DNA from: JAAOZP01 sp964616835
GTDB lineage: Archaea; Thermoproteota; EX4484-205; JAAOZP01
NCBI GenBank assembly: GCA_964616835.1
Contig: CAZTSG010000006.1
Span: 1-41,654, forward strand
Reading direction: 5' to 3'
DNA length: 41,654 nucleotides
The translations under genes and the position numbers were made by a program. Below are positions 31,276-39,738 of the stretch, piece by piece (position 1 is the first letter of the stretch; each line of letters begins with the position of its first letter). Below the pieces are notes generated by a model. That model worked only from the letters and a program-made list of their open reading frames with translations, ran no database searches and was not told where the DNA came from.

Positions 31276-32282
31276 GCTGCCGCTGCCCTCCTTATGTTAA
31301 CGTAGGTCAACACCGGCGGCTCAGCCTTGGCCTCTGCCTTCCTTGCTGAAACCCTTATTTTCACGAGCCTCTTGGGAGCCCCGGGGACGCTTCCGCTGAG
31401 CATGACTACAGTATTCTTCACCACACCGTACTTGTGGAACCCTCCCGGCTTATTGACTTCGTCGGGGTTCTCAACGATCCTGAGTATCCTAAGGTTTCTC
31501 ACAAGCCTCTGCATGTAACCCATTTGCCCGGGCCTGGGTACGGTGTACATTACTCCAGAAGGCTTCCAGGGGCCGAGCGTCGCCACGCCCCTACGGGTCT
31601 TATTGCTCTTCCTGTCGAGTATTTTAACGCGGAACCTCTTAACAACACCCTCGAAGCCCTTACCCTTCGTAACCGCGAAGACGTCGACGTAGCCTCCCTC
31701 TTGGAAAACATCCTTAACGCCGACTTCCTTCCCGAGAAGAGATAGCGCGTAGCTAACCCTCTCGCCAACGCTATTGCCCCCGCCCACTGCGATTTCAAAG
31801 ACCTCGGGGGTTTTCTTCCCTATCCCAGTCTTGTAGGGCTGTGTCGAGACGATGACCCTAACCTCCTTCGTTTCTTCGACGAGCTCTTTAGGAGGCTCCT
31901 CCGTCGACGTTTCCCCCCTGTTCCTCAAGGAGGTTATCCTCCTCTCAATATGCTTGGGAAGTTTTGTCGCCCAGCCCTCCCAGAGGATTCTCAGGCCCTG
32001 CGGGCTGTTCCCGTAAAGCCTAACCCCGACTATGCTTAGGGGAGGCGTTTCTATGAGCGTGATGGGCGTGAAAACCTCCTTGCCCTTCAAGGGGGAGGAT
32101 TCCGAAGTATCTATCGTAAAACCGTGAGTCATTCCGACGCGGTAGCCGGCGAAGCCGAGGAGCCTAACCCTGCCCTCAACCTCCGGCCAGAACCTTATTC
32201 TGGGAGTCAGTCTTCTAAAACGTGCTCTAGGACGGAATGCGAGCGAACCATGCCGCGGAGCGCTTTGCTTCCTATGGCCCAT
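31272..32282 (-). CDS. rpl3: Ribosomal protein L3
   Basis: This 336-residue large-subunit protein of archaeal length starts with MGHRKQSAPRHGSLAFRPR. LLGFAGYRVGMTHG, GKGFEGVVKRFRVKILDRKSNKTRRGVATLGPWKPSGVMYTVPRPGQMGY and the NKPGGFHKYGVV segment follow, diagnostic for L3. It is the first gene of the cluster, with a promoter at 32335-32345. Confidence 0.97.
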   Translation of the reverse strand: MGHRKQSAPRHGSLAFRPRARFRRLTPRIRFWPEVEGRVRLLGFAGYRVGMTHGFTIDTSESSPLKGKEVFTPITLIETPPLSIVGVRLYGNSPQGLRILWEGWATKLPKHIERRITSLRNRGETSTEEPPKELVEETKEVRVIVSTQPYKTGIGKKTPEVFEIAVGGGNSVGERVSYALSLLGKEVGVKDVFQEGGYVDVFAVTKGKGFEGVVKRFRVKILDRKSNKTRRGVATLGPWKPSGVMYTVPRPGQMGYMQRLVRNLRILRIVENPDEVNKPGGFHKYGVVKNTVVMLSGSVPGAPKRLVKIRVSARKAEAKAEPPVLTYVNIRRAAAA

Positions 32283-32334
32283 TTCAATAATCCCCTTTCA
32301 GCCAGCGTAGTTGGTCAGAGGGTGGAACGAGCCC

Positions 32335-32345
32335 GTTTTAACCTT
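32335..32345 (-). promoter_or_regulatory. TATA box of the L3-L4-L23-L2 operon
   Basis: The minus strand reads AAGGTTAAAAC, about 53-63 bases before the L3 ATG, with a GGGG ribosome-binding stretch near the start. Confidence 0.5.
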
Positions 32346-32415
32346 TTCTCCTTGAGAAATCGCCCCTGCAGGAATTCCTAACCCCTGTTTTTCCAACAAC
32401 ACTCTTGAAGCCTTG

Positions 32416-33288
32416 TTAAACGGCTTCAAGCCCGACGTATCCTCTTACCAGGGAGGCGATTAGGGGGAGGGTGATGTATAGAGCCTCCTCAGTGCGGACT
32501 GTTTCAGTACCCTGCTCACCCACAGTGTTGACGACGATGTCGAAAGCATCGTCAACCCTCATGTTCTCCCTGGCGAGCATCTCCCTAATACCCATGGAGG
32601 GTGAGCCGAATACTATTAGCATCCTCCCGCCGCGGGAAGCCAGCGCCTTAAGCTCCCGCAGCCTACTCCAGAAAAGACCCCCGTATTTCGAAGTGCCTAT
32701 TTTAACCCCCTCGGCCTTCTTCAAAAGCTCCCCTAGGGTTGCTCTCGGAGAGGAGACGCGGTACCCCAGGTAGAAAGGCGAGTGAGTCGGGGAGACTATG
32801 GTGGCGAGGAGCCTACGGGGGTCTTCAACCCTGGCTAGAACAATGTCTCCGACACGCGGCTGGAGAGGAGACTCAGGGACTGGAGCGATAAGCCTCTTCT
32901 CGAGCCCAGCCTCCAGAACAATCTTTTTCGCCGACTCCTTGACCACGGCTGCGAGCCTGAAGCCCCCTGGGGCCACGTGTTTGAGCGAAGACGGCACTGT
33001 GTGGGAAGGGATTTTCAAAGGGGGCAGTAGGCCTGCGAACCTAAGCTCCTCCTCCTTCCTGAACACTATCTTCCTGAGGTATTGGGGCACGACCATGTAA
33101 TTCAGCAGCTTTGAGAAAACCCTCTGGTTCTCCAGAGACCTCCTGCTATAATCATCCAAGTATACGATTACCTCGTCAACCATGAATATTGCCGCAGCCC
33201 TCCCGACGAGCCCGGCCCTGAAGGTCTTAACCCTGAGGTCTTCTGAGACGCCTATTAGTGAAGCCGGGAGGGCGATGGAGATCTGCAA
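32416..33288 (-). CDS. SPOUT-class RNA methyltransferase (COG2106/DUF171 family)
   Basis: This 290-residue protein starts at TTG and begins ISIALPASLIGVSEDLRVKTF. An inserted OB-type region (PRVGDIVLARVEDPRRLL) and a C-terminal knot region (FGSPSMGIREML, VVNTVGEQGTETVRTEEALYITL) follow. This is the archaeal/eukaryotic C9orf114-like SPOUT family, usually just upstream of L3, as here. The substrate is presumably rRNA, but this is not shown by the sequence. Confidence 0.85.
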   Translation of the reverse strand: MQISIALPASLIGVSEDLRVKTFRAGLVGRAAAIFMVDEVIVYLDDYSRRSLENQRVFSKLLNYMVVPQYLRKIVFRKEEELRFAGLLPPLKIPSHTVPSSLKHVAPGGFRLAAVVKESAKKIVLEAGLEKRLIAPVPESPLQPRVGDIVLARVEDPRRLLATIVSPTHSPFYLGYRVSSPRATLGELLKKAEGVKIGTSKYGGLFWSRLRELKALASRGGRMLIVFGSPSMGIREMLARENMRVDDAFDIVVNTVGEQGTETVRTEEALYITLPLIASLVRGYVGLEAV

Positions 33289-33335
33289 GCCTGCTAGAGA
33301 CTTGTTACCCTCATTATTATGGGTTTCTAAAACAA

Positions 33336-33776
33336 CTACTCCAGCTCAGATATTCTCTCGGAGAGAATTTGTGAAAGAGGCTTCTTCTCACCCTTGCTGG
33401 CAACCAGTATCTTCGACTCGTATCTCACTGGAATACCCAGGTATCTGAGAAACCTGTAGAAGTCCCCGGCGTCCACGGGGCCCTCGACAAAACCCTTTTT
33501 AAACAAGGCGTAGAGAATAAGCTTGGCTCTCCTAGTCTCTTGGGGGAATTCGCTTTCGGCAAGCGTGAGAACCTCCCTACCCTTATCATCCAGCAGGCCG
33601 AGTACAACCCTGTTAACCTCCTCGTCGAAGCTCGTATCATTACTCTTGCTACTTTTCTCCAGGATCAGCTTGCGCATCAAGCGCTTCCTCTTCTCTTCTA
33701 GTATACGCTCCAGCTCCTTGTCCTCAGACAACCAGTATCCCCGTCCCCTAGTGGGAACAACATGTTTTTTAAACAT
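33336..33776 (-). CDS. Conserved small basic protein of unknown function
   Basis: The 146-residue protein starts at the ATG 33776 (MFKKHVVPTRGRGYWLSED). The frame is open upstream, but that part lies under the tRNA. A helical charged N-terminus (LERILEEKRKRLMRKLI), loosely like PDCD5-type DNA-binding proteins, precedes an alpha-helical C-domain (VVLGLLDDKGREVLTLAESEFPQE, YALFKKGFVEGPVDAGDFYRFLRYLGIPVRYE). It precedes the SPOUT methyltransferase by 47 bases. The function is not known. Confidence 0.75.
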   Translation of the reverse strand: MFKKHVVPTRGRGYWLSEDKELERILEEKRKRLMRKLILEKSSKSNDTSFDEEVNRVVLGLLDDKGREVLTLAESEFPQETRRAKLILYALFKKGFVEGPVDAGDFYRFLRYLGIPVRYESKILVASKGEKKPLSQILSERISELE

Positions 33777-33779
33777 TAT

Positions 33780-33790
33780 CTTTTTATTCA
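33780..33790 (+). promoter_or_regulatory. TATA box for tRNA-Ser(UGA)
   Basis: CTTTTTATTC lies 22-32 bases before the tRNA 5' end, in the 35-base spacer shared with the divergent gene. Confidence 0.45.
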
Positions 33791-33811
33791 AGAAAGAAAG
33801 TATTTTCCCAT

Positions 33812-33895
33812 GCCGGGGTGGCAGAGCGGTAATGCGCTGGCCTTGAGAGCCAGTGGCCCATGAGGGCCGCAAGGGTTCGAATCCCTTCCCCGGCG
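33812..33895 (+). tRNA. tRNA-Ser(UGA)
   Basis: The acceptor stem is GCCGGGG/CCCCGGC with discriminator G. The anticodon stem is CTGGC/GCCAG with loop CTTGAGA, so the anticodon is TGA. A long variable arm (GGCCC/GGGCC) and T-arm AAGGG-TTCGAAT-CCCTT mark it as serine. There is no intron, and CCA is not encoded. Confidence 0.95.
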
Positions 33896-33941
33896 TCTAT
33901 TATCTCTCTCAACTATAAGGTGTGAAGACGCCATAAAAATA

Positions 33942-34164
33942 ATGATGGAAGAAAATGGATTGTCTTTAAATACAGTAAGTAAGACAAGATTTGATACGAA
34001 GAGCTTTTCAAAAAATTTTAACAGGAAACGAGTATCCTGAAATGCCATTCCAAACCGTATGGCCATATTACAATGGAAAACAATACCCAACCTTTACTCC
34101 AGATAGGAATATCGTTTATCAAGATACCATCTCAGAAAAAGAAAGCAATATCTGCCTTCTTTAG
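33942..34164 (+). pseudogene. Fragmented ORF downstream of tRNA-Ser(UGA)
   Basis: One frame reads MMEENGLSLNTVSKTRFDTKSF to a stop at 34040. The next frame continues with AFQKILTGNEYPEMPFQTVWPYYNGKQY to a stop at 34164. Each piece is protein-like and the join lies near 34005-34015, so a single gene probably decayed by a frameshift. The family is not recognised. Confidence 0.35.
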
Positions 34165-34197
34165 GGTCTGAGCTTGCAGAGCGAGTCAAAGTGATAT

Positions 34198-34206
34198 GCT
34201 TAAAAA
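34198..34206 (+). promoter_or_regulatory. TATA box for the retropepsin-like gene
   Basis: GCTTAAAAA lies 41-49 bases before the TTG at 34247, with GGTGG between them. Confidence 0.4.
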
Positions 34207-34246
34207 TGGATGTTTTAAGATTAGATGTTGAAGGTGGTAAGTTAGT

Positions 34247-34621
34247 TTGGGTGTAATTAAGCAAGAGTTACTTGTTATAGGTGATAAAGGGGAGAAAAAG
34301 CTTAGCGTTCTATTTGATAGCGGTGCATCTAGGTCCCTTATTAGGAGTGATGTTGCAATGGAGCTCTCCACTCCGAGGAAATTGCTTATCCCAAGGGAAC
34401 TTACTGTAGTTAACGGAGATAAAATCACCTGCAATTTTCTCTGCGACTTAATTGTTGAAATTGAAGGAAAAAGAATAGGAATTGAAGCATTTCTAGTCGA
34501 TAAACTACCAGTCCCGCTCGTTTTCGGAGCATTAGATATGGAAGCCTACATGATCAAACTCGACCTGGCTAAAAGAAAACTTGACCTGTCTGAGTTTACA
34601 GGATACATGCTTGCCTTATAG
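34247..34621 (+). CDS. Retropepsin-like aspartic protease
   Basis: This 124-residue single-domain protein has LFDSGASRSLI with the catalytic Asp near residue 24, a flap-like beta region (IPRELTVVNGDKITCNF), and the closing hydrophobic-hydrophobic-Gly motif VFGALDMEAY near residue 93. Single-domain aspartic proteases of clan AA act as homodimers, each giving one Asp. The start is TTG. There is no signal peptide. It is the only intact ORF in a run of decayed genes after tRNA-Ser(UGA). The substrate is unknown. Confidence 0.8.
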   Translation: MGVIKQELLVIGDKGEKKLSVLFDSGASRSLIRSDVAMELSTPRKLLIPRELTVVNGDKITCNFLCDLIVEIEGKRIGIEAFLVDKLPVPLVFGALDMEAYMIKLDLAKRKLDLSEFTGYMLAL

Positions 34622-34884
34622 GAGATCCACCCTTCTCTTCTTTCAAAAAGGCGAATTTTTGGCAATCGAATTCCTTCCCGGTGCTTCTATAGATTAATAA
34701 TCTCATCTGACTGATAGGAATCCGGAATATCTGGCACATAGCAATCTCGCTTAAGGAGTGATAGAAGATTTTGCAAGATTACGGAATTACCCCATTATGA
34801 ACCGAGGTGGAAAAGGAATCATAAACAAATCCTTGAACTTTTTAGCCCGAAGTCTTATGTAAGTTCATTCCATTCGCATTTATA
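34622..34884 (+). other. Non-coding or decayed stretch
   Basis: No intact gene is present. One plus frame after about 34745 is open to 34884 without a start codon and encodes a protein-like stretch (ELPHYEPRWKRNHKQILELF). This is probably a gene relic. Confidence 0.3.
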
Positions 34885-35225
34885 ATGAAAATCTTCTTCG
34901 ATACAGACATATTTCTGGTTGGCGTTTTTACCGGGGGAATCAGTCGCTATGGGGGTCGGCCTGCTGATTGGTGCGCTTATTCCCCGTTATACTGAGGGCG
35001 TTCTAATAATAATTGCGCTCTTTAGCATAGGTATGAGTGTTCAGGAGGAGGCTGCTAAGCTCTTCCCCCACATACCCGGCCAAGTAGCTCTTCCGCTTCG
35101 GGCTCTTCGCAGACGAGCCCCTTGTCCCTCCACTTGTAGGACAGGAATTGTTGATCCTCATAATTCTAATGGTGATGACTTTTGTATTCCGGTATTTAAG
35201 AATCAGAGCTTACATAAGTTTTTAA
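34885..35225 (+). pseudogene. Frameshifted membrane protein gene
   Basis: The ATG at 34885 starts MKIFFDTDIFLVGVFTG. The sequence continues in a second frame with AMGVGLLIGALIPRYTEGVLIIIALFSIG and EEAAKLFPHIPG. It then continues in a third frame with LFADEPLVPPLVGQELLILIILMVM to the TAA at 35225. Each switch keeps hydrophobic or family-like content, so at least two indels broke one membrane-protein gene. The family is unknown. Confidence 0.5.
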
Positions 35226-35320
35226 TGTTTAATAATGGAAATAATGGATCAGTATAGGATTAATCCTTCGATACCATCTAGAATTACCTTTTCCCTATAA
35301 TTTCGCAGTTGAGATTATTT

Positions 35321-36595
35321 TCACCATATGAGCCTGTATATGTTTCCATTATTGTCGAATAAAGTTATTTTGTTGAATGCTTTGCCTAGAGTTATTATAA
35401 TCTGACCTTCCGCTCCCGGCTGGAAAACTATGCCTTCAACGGTTTTCTCCAAGCCTTCGCAACCTATGTTTTCGCCGAAGGGAGCATCTAAAATCTCGGA
35501 GTCGAATGAAACCCTGTTTATTATTGTTGGGTTCTGCAGCTTGGAGGCGAGGCTTATACGATAAATCCAGAGCCCACTGGCCTCATCGTACTCTAGAAAA
35601 CCAGGATAGAGGTTTGACGAGAAGCTCCATTCAAGCCTATTTCCCACTCCGCTTTTGGCGCTTATGGAGGCGGAGATCATTGGACCCGGTGAGGGCTGTG
35701 TCGGCGCCAGCATAACTATGATGAACGGAAGTAAAGTTGACACTAATACGATTATGAAGCTTGTCTTCAAGCTTATTCTCCTCGATCTTTTCACAAGGCT
35801 TGCCGTGAAAACGAAGATTGTCCCTGTTAGGGTTAGTGTTGAAGTTATGTAGAGCATGATTAAGAACAGCTCGTCCAAGGCTGTGACTGGCAGAAATTTT
35901 TTTAAAAGCAAAGCTGGGCCCGCAGTAGTCAGTGGGATTTCTGGGAACCCTATGAATAAGGGTATGCTTAAGCACATTAAGACTGCTTCGGAGAATAGTC
36001 TTGACTTCTTGCTCTTAATCAAGTATATGCTTACTATAAGAGGGAAAATTATGGAGAGCGAGGAAACAATGACTGGCAGAATTGCAGAGAGGAGAATCAT
36101 TACGCCGAGGAGAATCCTGACGAGCCGGATTTTTCCTGAGAACAGGATTTCCTGCTTTCTCTCCTCGACGGCGTGCGCTTTAACTGGTTCTGCTGGACTG
36201 ATGAACTGGCTTCTGACAAGCTCCATTGCAGCATCCTCTTTCATCCCTGCTGCTACCAGTTCCTTGTAGAGGGCAGCTATTGCCTTGGCTCTTTCCCTAG
36301 CCTGCTCCTCAGTCAGTGCTGTGCCCATCGCACGAGCACCCGCCTCACTGACCTCTCTCTTCTCCTTGCTTCTTCGTATAAGACCTCTTACTCCAAAGAT
36401 GCTTCCTACGATGATAATGACTATAGAAACTAAAACTAGGAAGTTTCCTAAGCGGTATGGTAGGCTTTCCTCAGGCCATATGAGAGTGTTTGCGAGGCCC
36501 AGTAGGCTTCCAAGGAAGAGGAGTATCCCGAGGAGTAGGAGGAACACTCCAAGATGCTTTCTTATTTTACTTCCCAATCCCCCCGTTTTAGGCAT
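35321..36595 (-). CDS. Polytopic membrane protein with C-terminal extracytoplasmic domain
   Basis: This 424-residue protein has TM segments near residues 15-37, 47-69, 157-193 (two), 202-218, 241-268 and 278-297. A charged cytoplasmic-type helical region (about 70-150, with an ALYKELVAAGMKEDAAMEL stretch resembling SHOCT-like or UBA-like helices) lies after TM2. About 120 residues of beta-rich sequence follow the last TM. A TATA element lies at 36621-36634. No family is recognised. Confidence 0.8.
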   Translation of the reverse strand: MPKTGGLGSKIRKHLGVFLLLLGILLFLGSLLGLANTLIWPEESLPYRLGNFLVLVSIVIIIVGSIFGVRGLIRRSKEKREVSEAGARAMGTALTEEQARERAKAIAALYKELVAAGMKEDAAMELVRSQFISPAEPVKAHAVEERKQEILFSGKIRLVRILLGVMILLSAILPVIVSSLSIIFPLIVSIYLIKSKKSRLFSEAVLMCLSIPLFIGFPEIPLTTAGPALLLKKFLPVTALDELFLIMLYITSTLTLTGTIFVFTASLVKRSRRISLKTSFIIVLVSTLLPFIIVMLAPTQPSPGPMISASISAKSGVGNRLEWSFSSNLYPGFLEYDEASGLWIYRISLASKLQNPTIINRVSFDSEILDAPFGENIGCEGLEKTVEGIVFQPGAEGQIIITLGKAFNKITLFDNNGNIYRLIW

Positions 36596-36620
36596 TTCAA
36601 GTAATTATAATCATGGCAGG

Positions 36621-36634
36621 GTATTAAATATTTC
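36621..36634 (-). promoter_or_regulatory. TATA box for the polytopic membrane protein
   Basis: The minus strand reads GAAATATTTAATAC, 26-39 bases before the ATG at 36595. Confidence 0.5.
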
Positions 36635-36655
36635 ATAATTAAGGAAGAGAAAACA

Positions 36656-36875
36656 ATGTTTAAAGTTTAAGAAAAGATGTTAAAACGTTATTTCAGCTTT
36701 GCTCTGCAGCAATATCAATTTATTAATTAAAGGAGGTCTTTAATCGCTTCCTCCTTAATCGGGACACTCGCGCGCTAAGAGAAATGCAAGTTTTTAGGTC
36801 ACGTTTAGAGAAGTTGCTGTTCTAATCCTAAGAAGTATTATTTAAAATAGTAAAGCCGAAGTATTGGTTTAGGAC
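36656..36875. other. A/T-rich intergenic region with a short inverted repeat
   Basis: There is no ORF. TTAAAGGAGG at 36727-36736 is nearly complementary to CCTCCTTAA at 36750-36758. It lies after the end of the minus-strand gene at 36876 and could mark a transcript end. Confidence 0.3.
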
Positions 36876-37302
36876 TTAAAATGCCCATGCTCCTTTAGAG
36901 AATAAGAATGTGAAGAAGCTCAGAAGCGTCAAGAAGATTGGAGCAATCATAAGGTTGAGTTTTCTTCTGCAGCCTAGGATGCTGAGCGTGATGAAAAGCG
37001 GAAATAGGATCAGCATGTAACGAGGGATGCTTATCCACCAGCTCGTTGAAACGCTTATGGCCCATGTGAAGAAAGTGTAGGTATTGTACGAGGGACGGAG
37101 GTGATGTTTAAAACCTAGGATAAATCCTAATAGGCCTAGTGCTGCGAAAGCAAGTTGGGCGACTCCGACCGTAACGTTCTCCGGGAAGACGGCGTTAATC
37201 GCCCAGTCACAAGCCCTCCTCAAGCCTAGCAGTGGATCGAGAGAGAGAAATGCCATTTCCTATACCGAGCATAGTAGACACAGGATATTGTTAGAGCGAG
37301 GA
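36876..37302 (-). CDS. C-terminal part of a PIG-V-like membrane glycosyltransferase, cut by the assembly gap
   Basis: This piece has LDPLLGLRRACDWAINAVF and then four hydrophobic segments with SWWISIPRYMLILFPLFITL, the usual ending of GPI-mannosyltransferase-like (PIG-V) membrane enzymes. The frame is open from 37256. Beyond that, up to the gap at 37302, the frame differs from that of the N-terminal piece. Together the two pieces give about 295 residues, less than the roughly 400 expected, so a middle part is missing. Confidence 0.65.
37248..37302. repeat. 55-base direct duplication, left copy (assembly overlap)
   Basis: This is identical to 37403-37457 and ends exactly at the N-run. The duplicate looks like an unmerged contig overlap. 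Confidence 0.9.
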
Positions 37303-37402
37303 NNNNNNNNNNNNNNNNNNNNNNNNNNNNNNNNNNNNNNNNNNNNNNNNNNNNNNNNNNNNNNNNNNNNNNNNNNNNNNNNNNNNNNNNNNNNNNNNNN
37401 NN
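37303..37402. other. Assembly gap of 100 N
   Basis: Exactly 100 N, a conventional placeholder for a gap of unknown size. Confidence 0.99.
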
Positions 37403-37457
37403 AAATGCCATTTCCTATACCGAGCATAGTAGACACAGGATATTGTTAGAGCGAGGA
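37403..37457. repeat. 55-base direct duplication, right copy (assembly overlap)
   Basis: This is identical to 37248-37302 and starts exactly at the end of the N-run. Confidence 0.9.
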
Positions 37458-37908
37458 AAAGGCTTTCAGTATATGTGGCACATAGGAAGTAGGCTGTTGG
37501 GAAAAAGCTCATGTAGAAGACAGACCTTTTAGCCACATCCTCCTCAAAATCCAGTTTGACAAGTTTAAAAGGGTATATTGCAGCAATAATAGAGCTCACG
37601 TTAGAGATCAAGAGCGCTGAAAGATTCACGTATTGCCAGTTGAAAGTCGTCAACCTGATTAGTAACGGGTAGAGGGGAAAGAAGACGAGGAAGAAGCATT
37701 GCTCTCCAGTATTAACATACCAGTTTCTAGCTATGTCGATATAGTGTGGACCATCCCAACGGCAGAATTGGCGCATTATTGACAGCGGGTCGGAGGGTCC
37801 CTCGTTAAAGAATGTTGTTACGAAACCTATAGAAAATATAAGGACTTTCGAGACGAGAACGATAAGTAAAATAGTTCCCAAGGAGCTTGAGAAAACTCTT
37901 CCGAGCAT
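37403..37908 (-). CDS. N-terminal part of a PIG-V-like membrane glycosyltransferase
   Basis: The ATG at 37908 starts a 168-residue piece before the gap. It has a first TM near residues 10-30, then CRWDGPHYIDIARNWY and FFPLYPLLIRL. The acidic WDG-HY loop and PLYP motif are typical of PIG-V/COG5542 dolichol-phosphate-mannose-type glycosyltransferases. Further TMs follow, up to TESLFLALTISCVYYARYRKWH. It starts 12 bases after the metalloprotease gene. It probably adds sugar to lipid or protein outside the membrane (inference). Confidence 0.75.
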
Positions 37909-37920
37909 ACTTAACCCTGC

Positions 37921-39195
37921 TCACCTACCTTCAGCTGTTTCTCTTACCAGTTTAAGGGTTTCCCAGAAGGCCTCATCATCTGTCGAGCACAATATAATTG
38001 TCGAAGCCTCGCTGCACAATATTGAATACTTCCTTTCAGATTTCTCCCAAACATCCACGTCAATTTCCTTTCCCCCAACCTTATCCATCATTATTCTAAA
38101 AGAGTTAGCAAACTCTAATGCGTCTTCCGTCGAATCCCAAGTGATGTTCCATGTAAGGAAGTAATCAGTCTCATGCTCATAGTAGGTAAAGTTGTCTCCA
38201 CCCCATCCTTCTGCAGCCCTGGTAGCCTCCTCCGATGGAAGCCATTTCCCCAACATGACTAGGATGAAGTATTCGCCGAATCTCTCGCTTTTAACCTTCT
38301 GCCAGCCTTCGTCAGCTACTGCAAGCGTTTCCACAGGCCTGTTTGTCTCATTGATGAGATATTTCTCCGGATGCATTATCTGCTCAGTTGTCGTTGGAGG
38401 ATTCCAGTATGCAAGGTTAACGCTCTGCCAACCTCCTTCCATGTAGAGAGCTTTTACGAACCTTAAACCATAATCATAGGGGAAATAGTTTAGACGTGAA
38501 ATCGAGTCTGGTAGACTAGTGTAGACACGTATCTTATTAATTAAGAAGTTTCCAATAAGCAATCCGTAGGGTCTCTGAATCATTCCCATTACTAGAATTT
38601 CTCCTATAGTCTTATTTGTAAATACTTCTTCCATTAGACACGCATCACCTTCGATCAATGCTGCCTTAGCCCTATCTCCATCGAATGTAGGCACGTATGG
38701 TATGTTGAAGTATTTGCTCTGCATGATGTGAGTTAGCTCGTGAACCAGTGTTCTTTCAGCGTTAAACCTGTCGTAAGGGTTAAAGTATTCCTTCACGATG
38801 TAGATCTTATCCTGCCAGACTGCAGCAGCTATCATCCCCCACCATTCAACCCTGGCCTCGTAAAGGCTTTCATCCTTCGATATCATGAACAATGCTTTGT
38901 AAATCCTCTCCTCCCTGAGTATGTTTTCCCTCTCCGTTTCCGCGAAGGATCTGCCCCAGTTTTCCCTAGTCCAGTCCACGGTTACGATTTCAACCTGCAC
39001 GTTTTCTAGAGAGAAGCCTCTGACATCTTTTATTAATCTGATTGCTTCCCTTAGAAGCTCCTCCACTCTAGCCCTGTACTCGGATTCATCCTGCTCGTAG
39101 AAGAGGGTGTTGAATAGAAAAGTGCCCAGTAGAGCGATAATCGTAATGAGACATATTATGGCTAAGAGTTGCTTCGCCAAAAGAGTAGGGTGCAA
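37921..39195 (-). CDS. Membrane-anchored zinc metalloprotease (HExxH gluzincin type)
   Basis: This 424-residue protein starts at TTG. A single N-terminal TM lies near residues 10-32 and acts as an uncleaved anchor, with the rest extracytoplasmic. The zinc motif HELTH is at residues 152-156 (TLVHELTHIMQSKYF). A glutamate in ALIEGDACLMEE, about residue 182, fits the third ligand of gluzincins. Several N-x-S/T sequons occur in the C-terminal half. It is followed at once by the glycosyltransferase gene, which suggests a shared surface role. The substrate is unknown. Confidence 0.8.
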   Translation of the reverse strand: MHPTLLAKQLLAIICLITIIALLGTFLFNTLFYEQDESEYRARVEELLREAIRLIKDVRGFSLENVQVEIVTVDWTRENWGRSFAETERENILREERIYKALFMISKDESLYEARVEWWGMIAAAVWQDKIYIVKEYFNPYDRFNAERTLVHELTHIMQSKYFNIPYVPTFDGDRAKAALIEGDACLMEEVFTNKTIGEILVMGMIQRPYGLLIGNFLINKIRVYTSLPDSISRLNYFPYDYGLRFVKALYMEGGWQSVNLAYWNPPTTTEQIMHPEKYLINETNRPVETLAVADEGWQKVKSERFGEYFILVMLGKWLPSEEATRAAEGWGGDNFTYYEHETDYFLTWNITWDSTEDALEFANSFRIMMDKVGGKEIDVDVWEKSERKYSILCSEASTIILCSTDDEAFWETLKLVRETAEGR

Positions 39196-39263
39196 CTGCC
39201 CTTCCCCGATAGAGCTTTTCGAAAAATGTTTTCTACTCCCTGCCGCTTGACCGTTGTTTCTTA

Positions 39264-39653
39264 TCAGTATGTTTCTACACCCCTAGAGATCAATACTATT
39301 GACACCAGTCCCAGGACTACGCCAATATACGTCCAAGCATCGTATTTCTGGTGGAACACCAAGGCTTCGAGAACCATGGTGAAAACGAGGCCAAGTATTG
39401 TTACGGAGACGAATACTTGTGTAGCACCCAGCGCGGATAATGGGCTTCCCATTAGGAATCTTCCGATGAAAAACAAGACTAGGGCTATGAAGATCGAGGG
39501 CGTGAAGAGATATTGAATGCTAAAGGAGATGTCGAAGAAGCGTTGAGGAGGAATCAACCCCCATTTCCTAGTCCCTATTTTGAACAGTATGTTTCCCACA
39601 GCCCCTAATAGGGCGGCGGCCATTATTACTCCAATTACTTCAAGTCTCTCCAT
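39264..39653 (-). CDS. Small four-TM EamA/DMT-like membrane protein
   Basis: This 129-residue protein has TM segments near residues 5-25, 47-67, 73-96 and 105-125, with a proline/glycine pattern (GSPLSALGATQVFVSVTILGLVF) and the ending IGVVLGLVSIVLISRG. This matches half-size drug/metabolite transporter (EamA or SMR) proteins, which dimerise. A TATA element lies at 39681-39696. The substrate cannot be told. Confidence 0.8.
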   Translation of the reverse strand: MERLEVIGVIMAAALLGAVGNILFKIGTRKWGLIPPQRFFDISFSIQYLFTPSIFIALVLFFIGRFLMGSPLSALGATQVFVSVTILGLVFTMVLEALVFHQKYDAWTYIGVVLGLVSIVLISRGVETY

Positions 39654-39680
39654 GTTTTATCGCTTACTAATGTTGAGAAC

Positions 39681-39696
39681 AGTATTTAAAAATAAG
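39681..39696 (-). promoter_or_regulatory. TATA box for the EamA-like gene
   Basis: The minus strand reads CTTATTTTTAAATACT, 28-43 bases before the ATG at 39653. Confidence 0.5.
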
Positions 39697-39738
39697 ACTT
39701 TCAAAGATTATTCTCAGTATTATGCCAGACTTTGCGGC

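Noticed and set aside
33777..34090. Minus-strand ORFs through the tRNA-Ser(UGA) gene, including an N-terminal extension of the gene at 33336
   Set aside because: They translate the tRNA sequence itself; the ATG at 33776 gives the natural start.
37248..37457. The 55-base duplication as an attachment site or IS target duplication
   Set aside because: It abuts the N-run exactly on both sides and looks like an assembly overlap.
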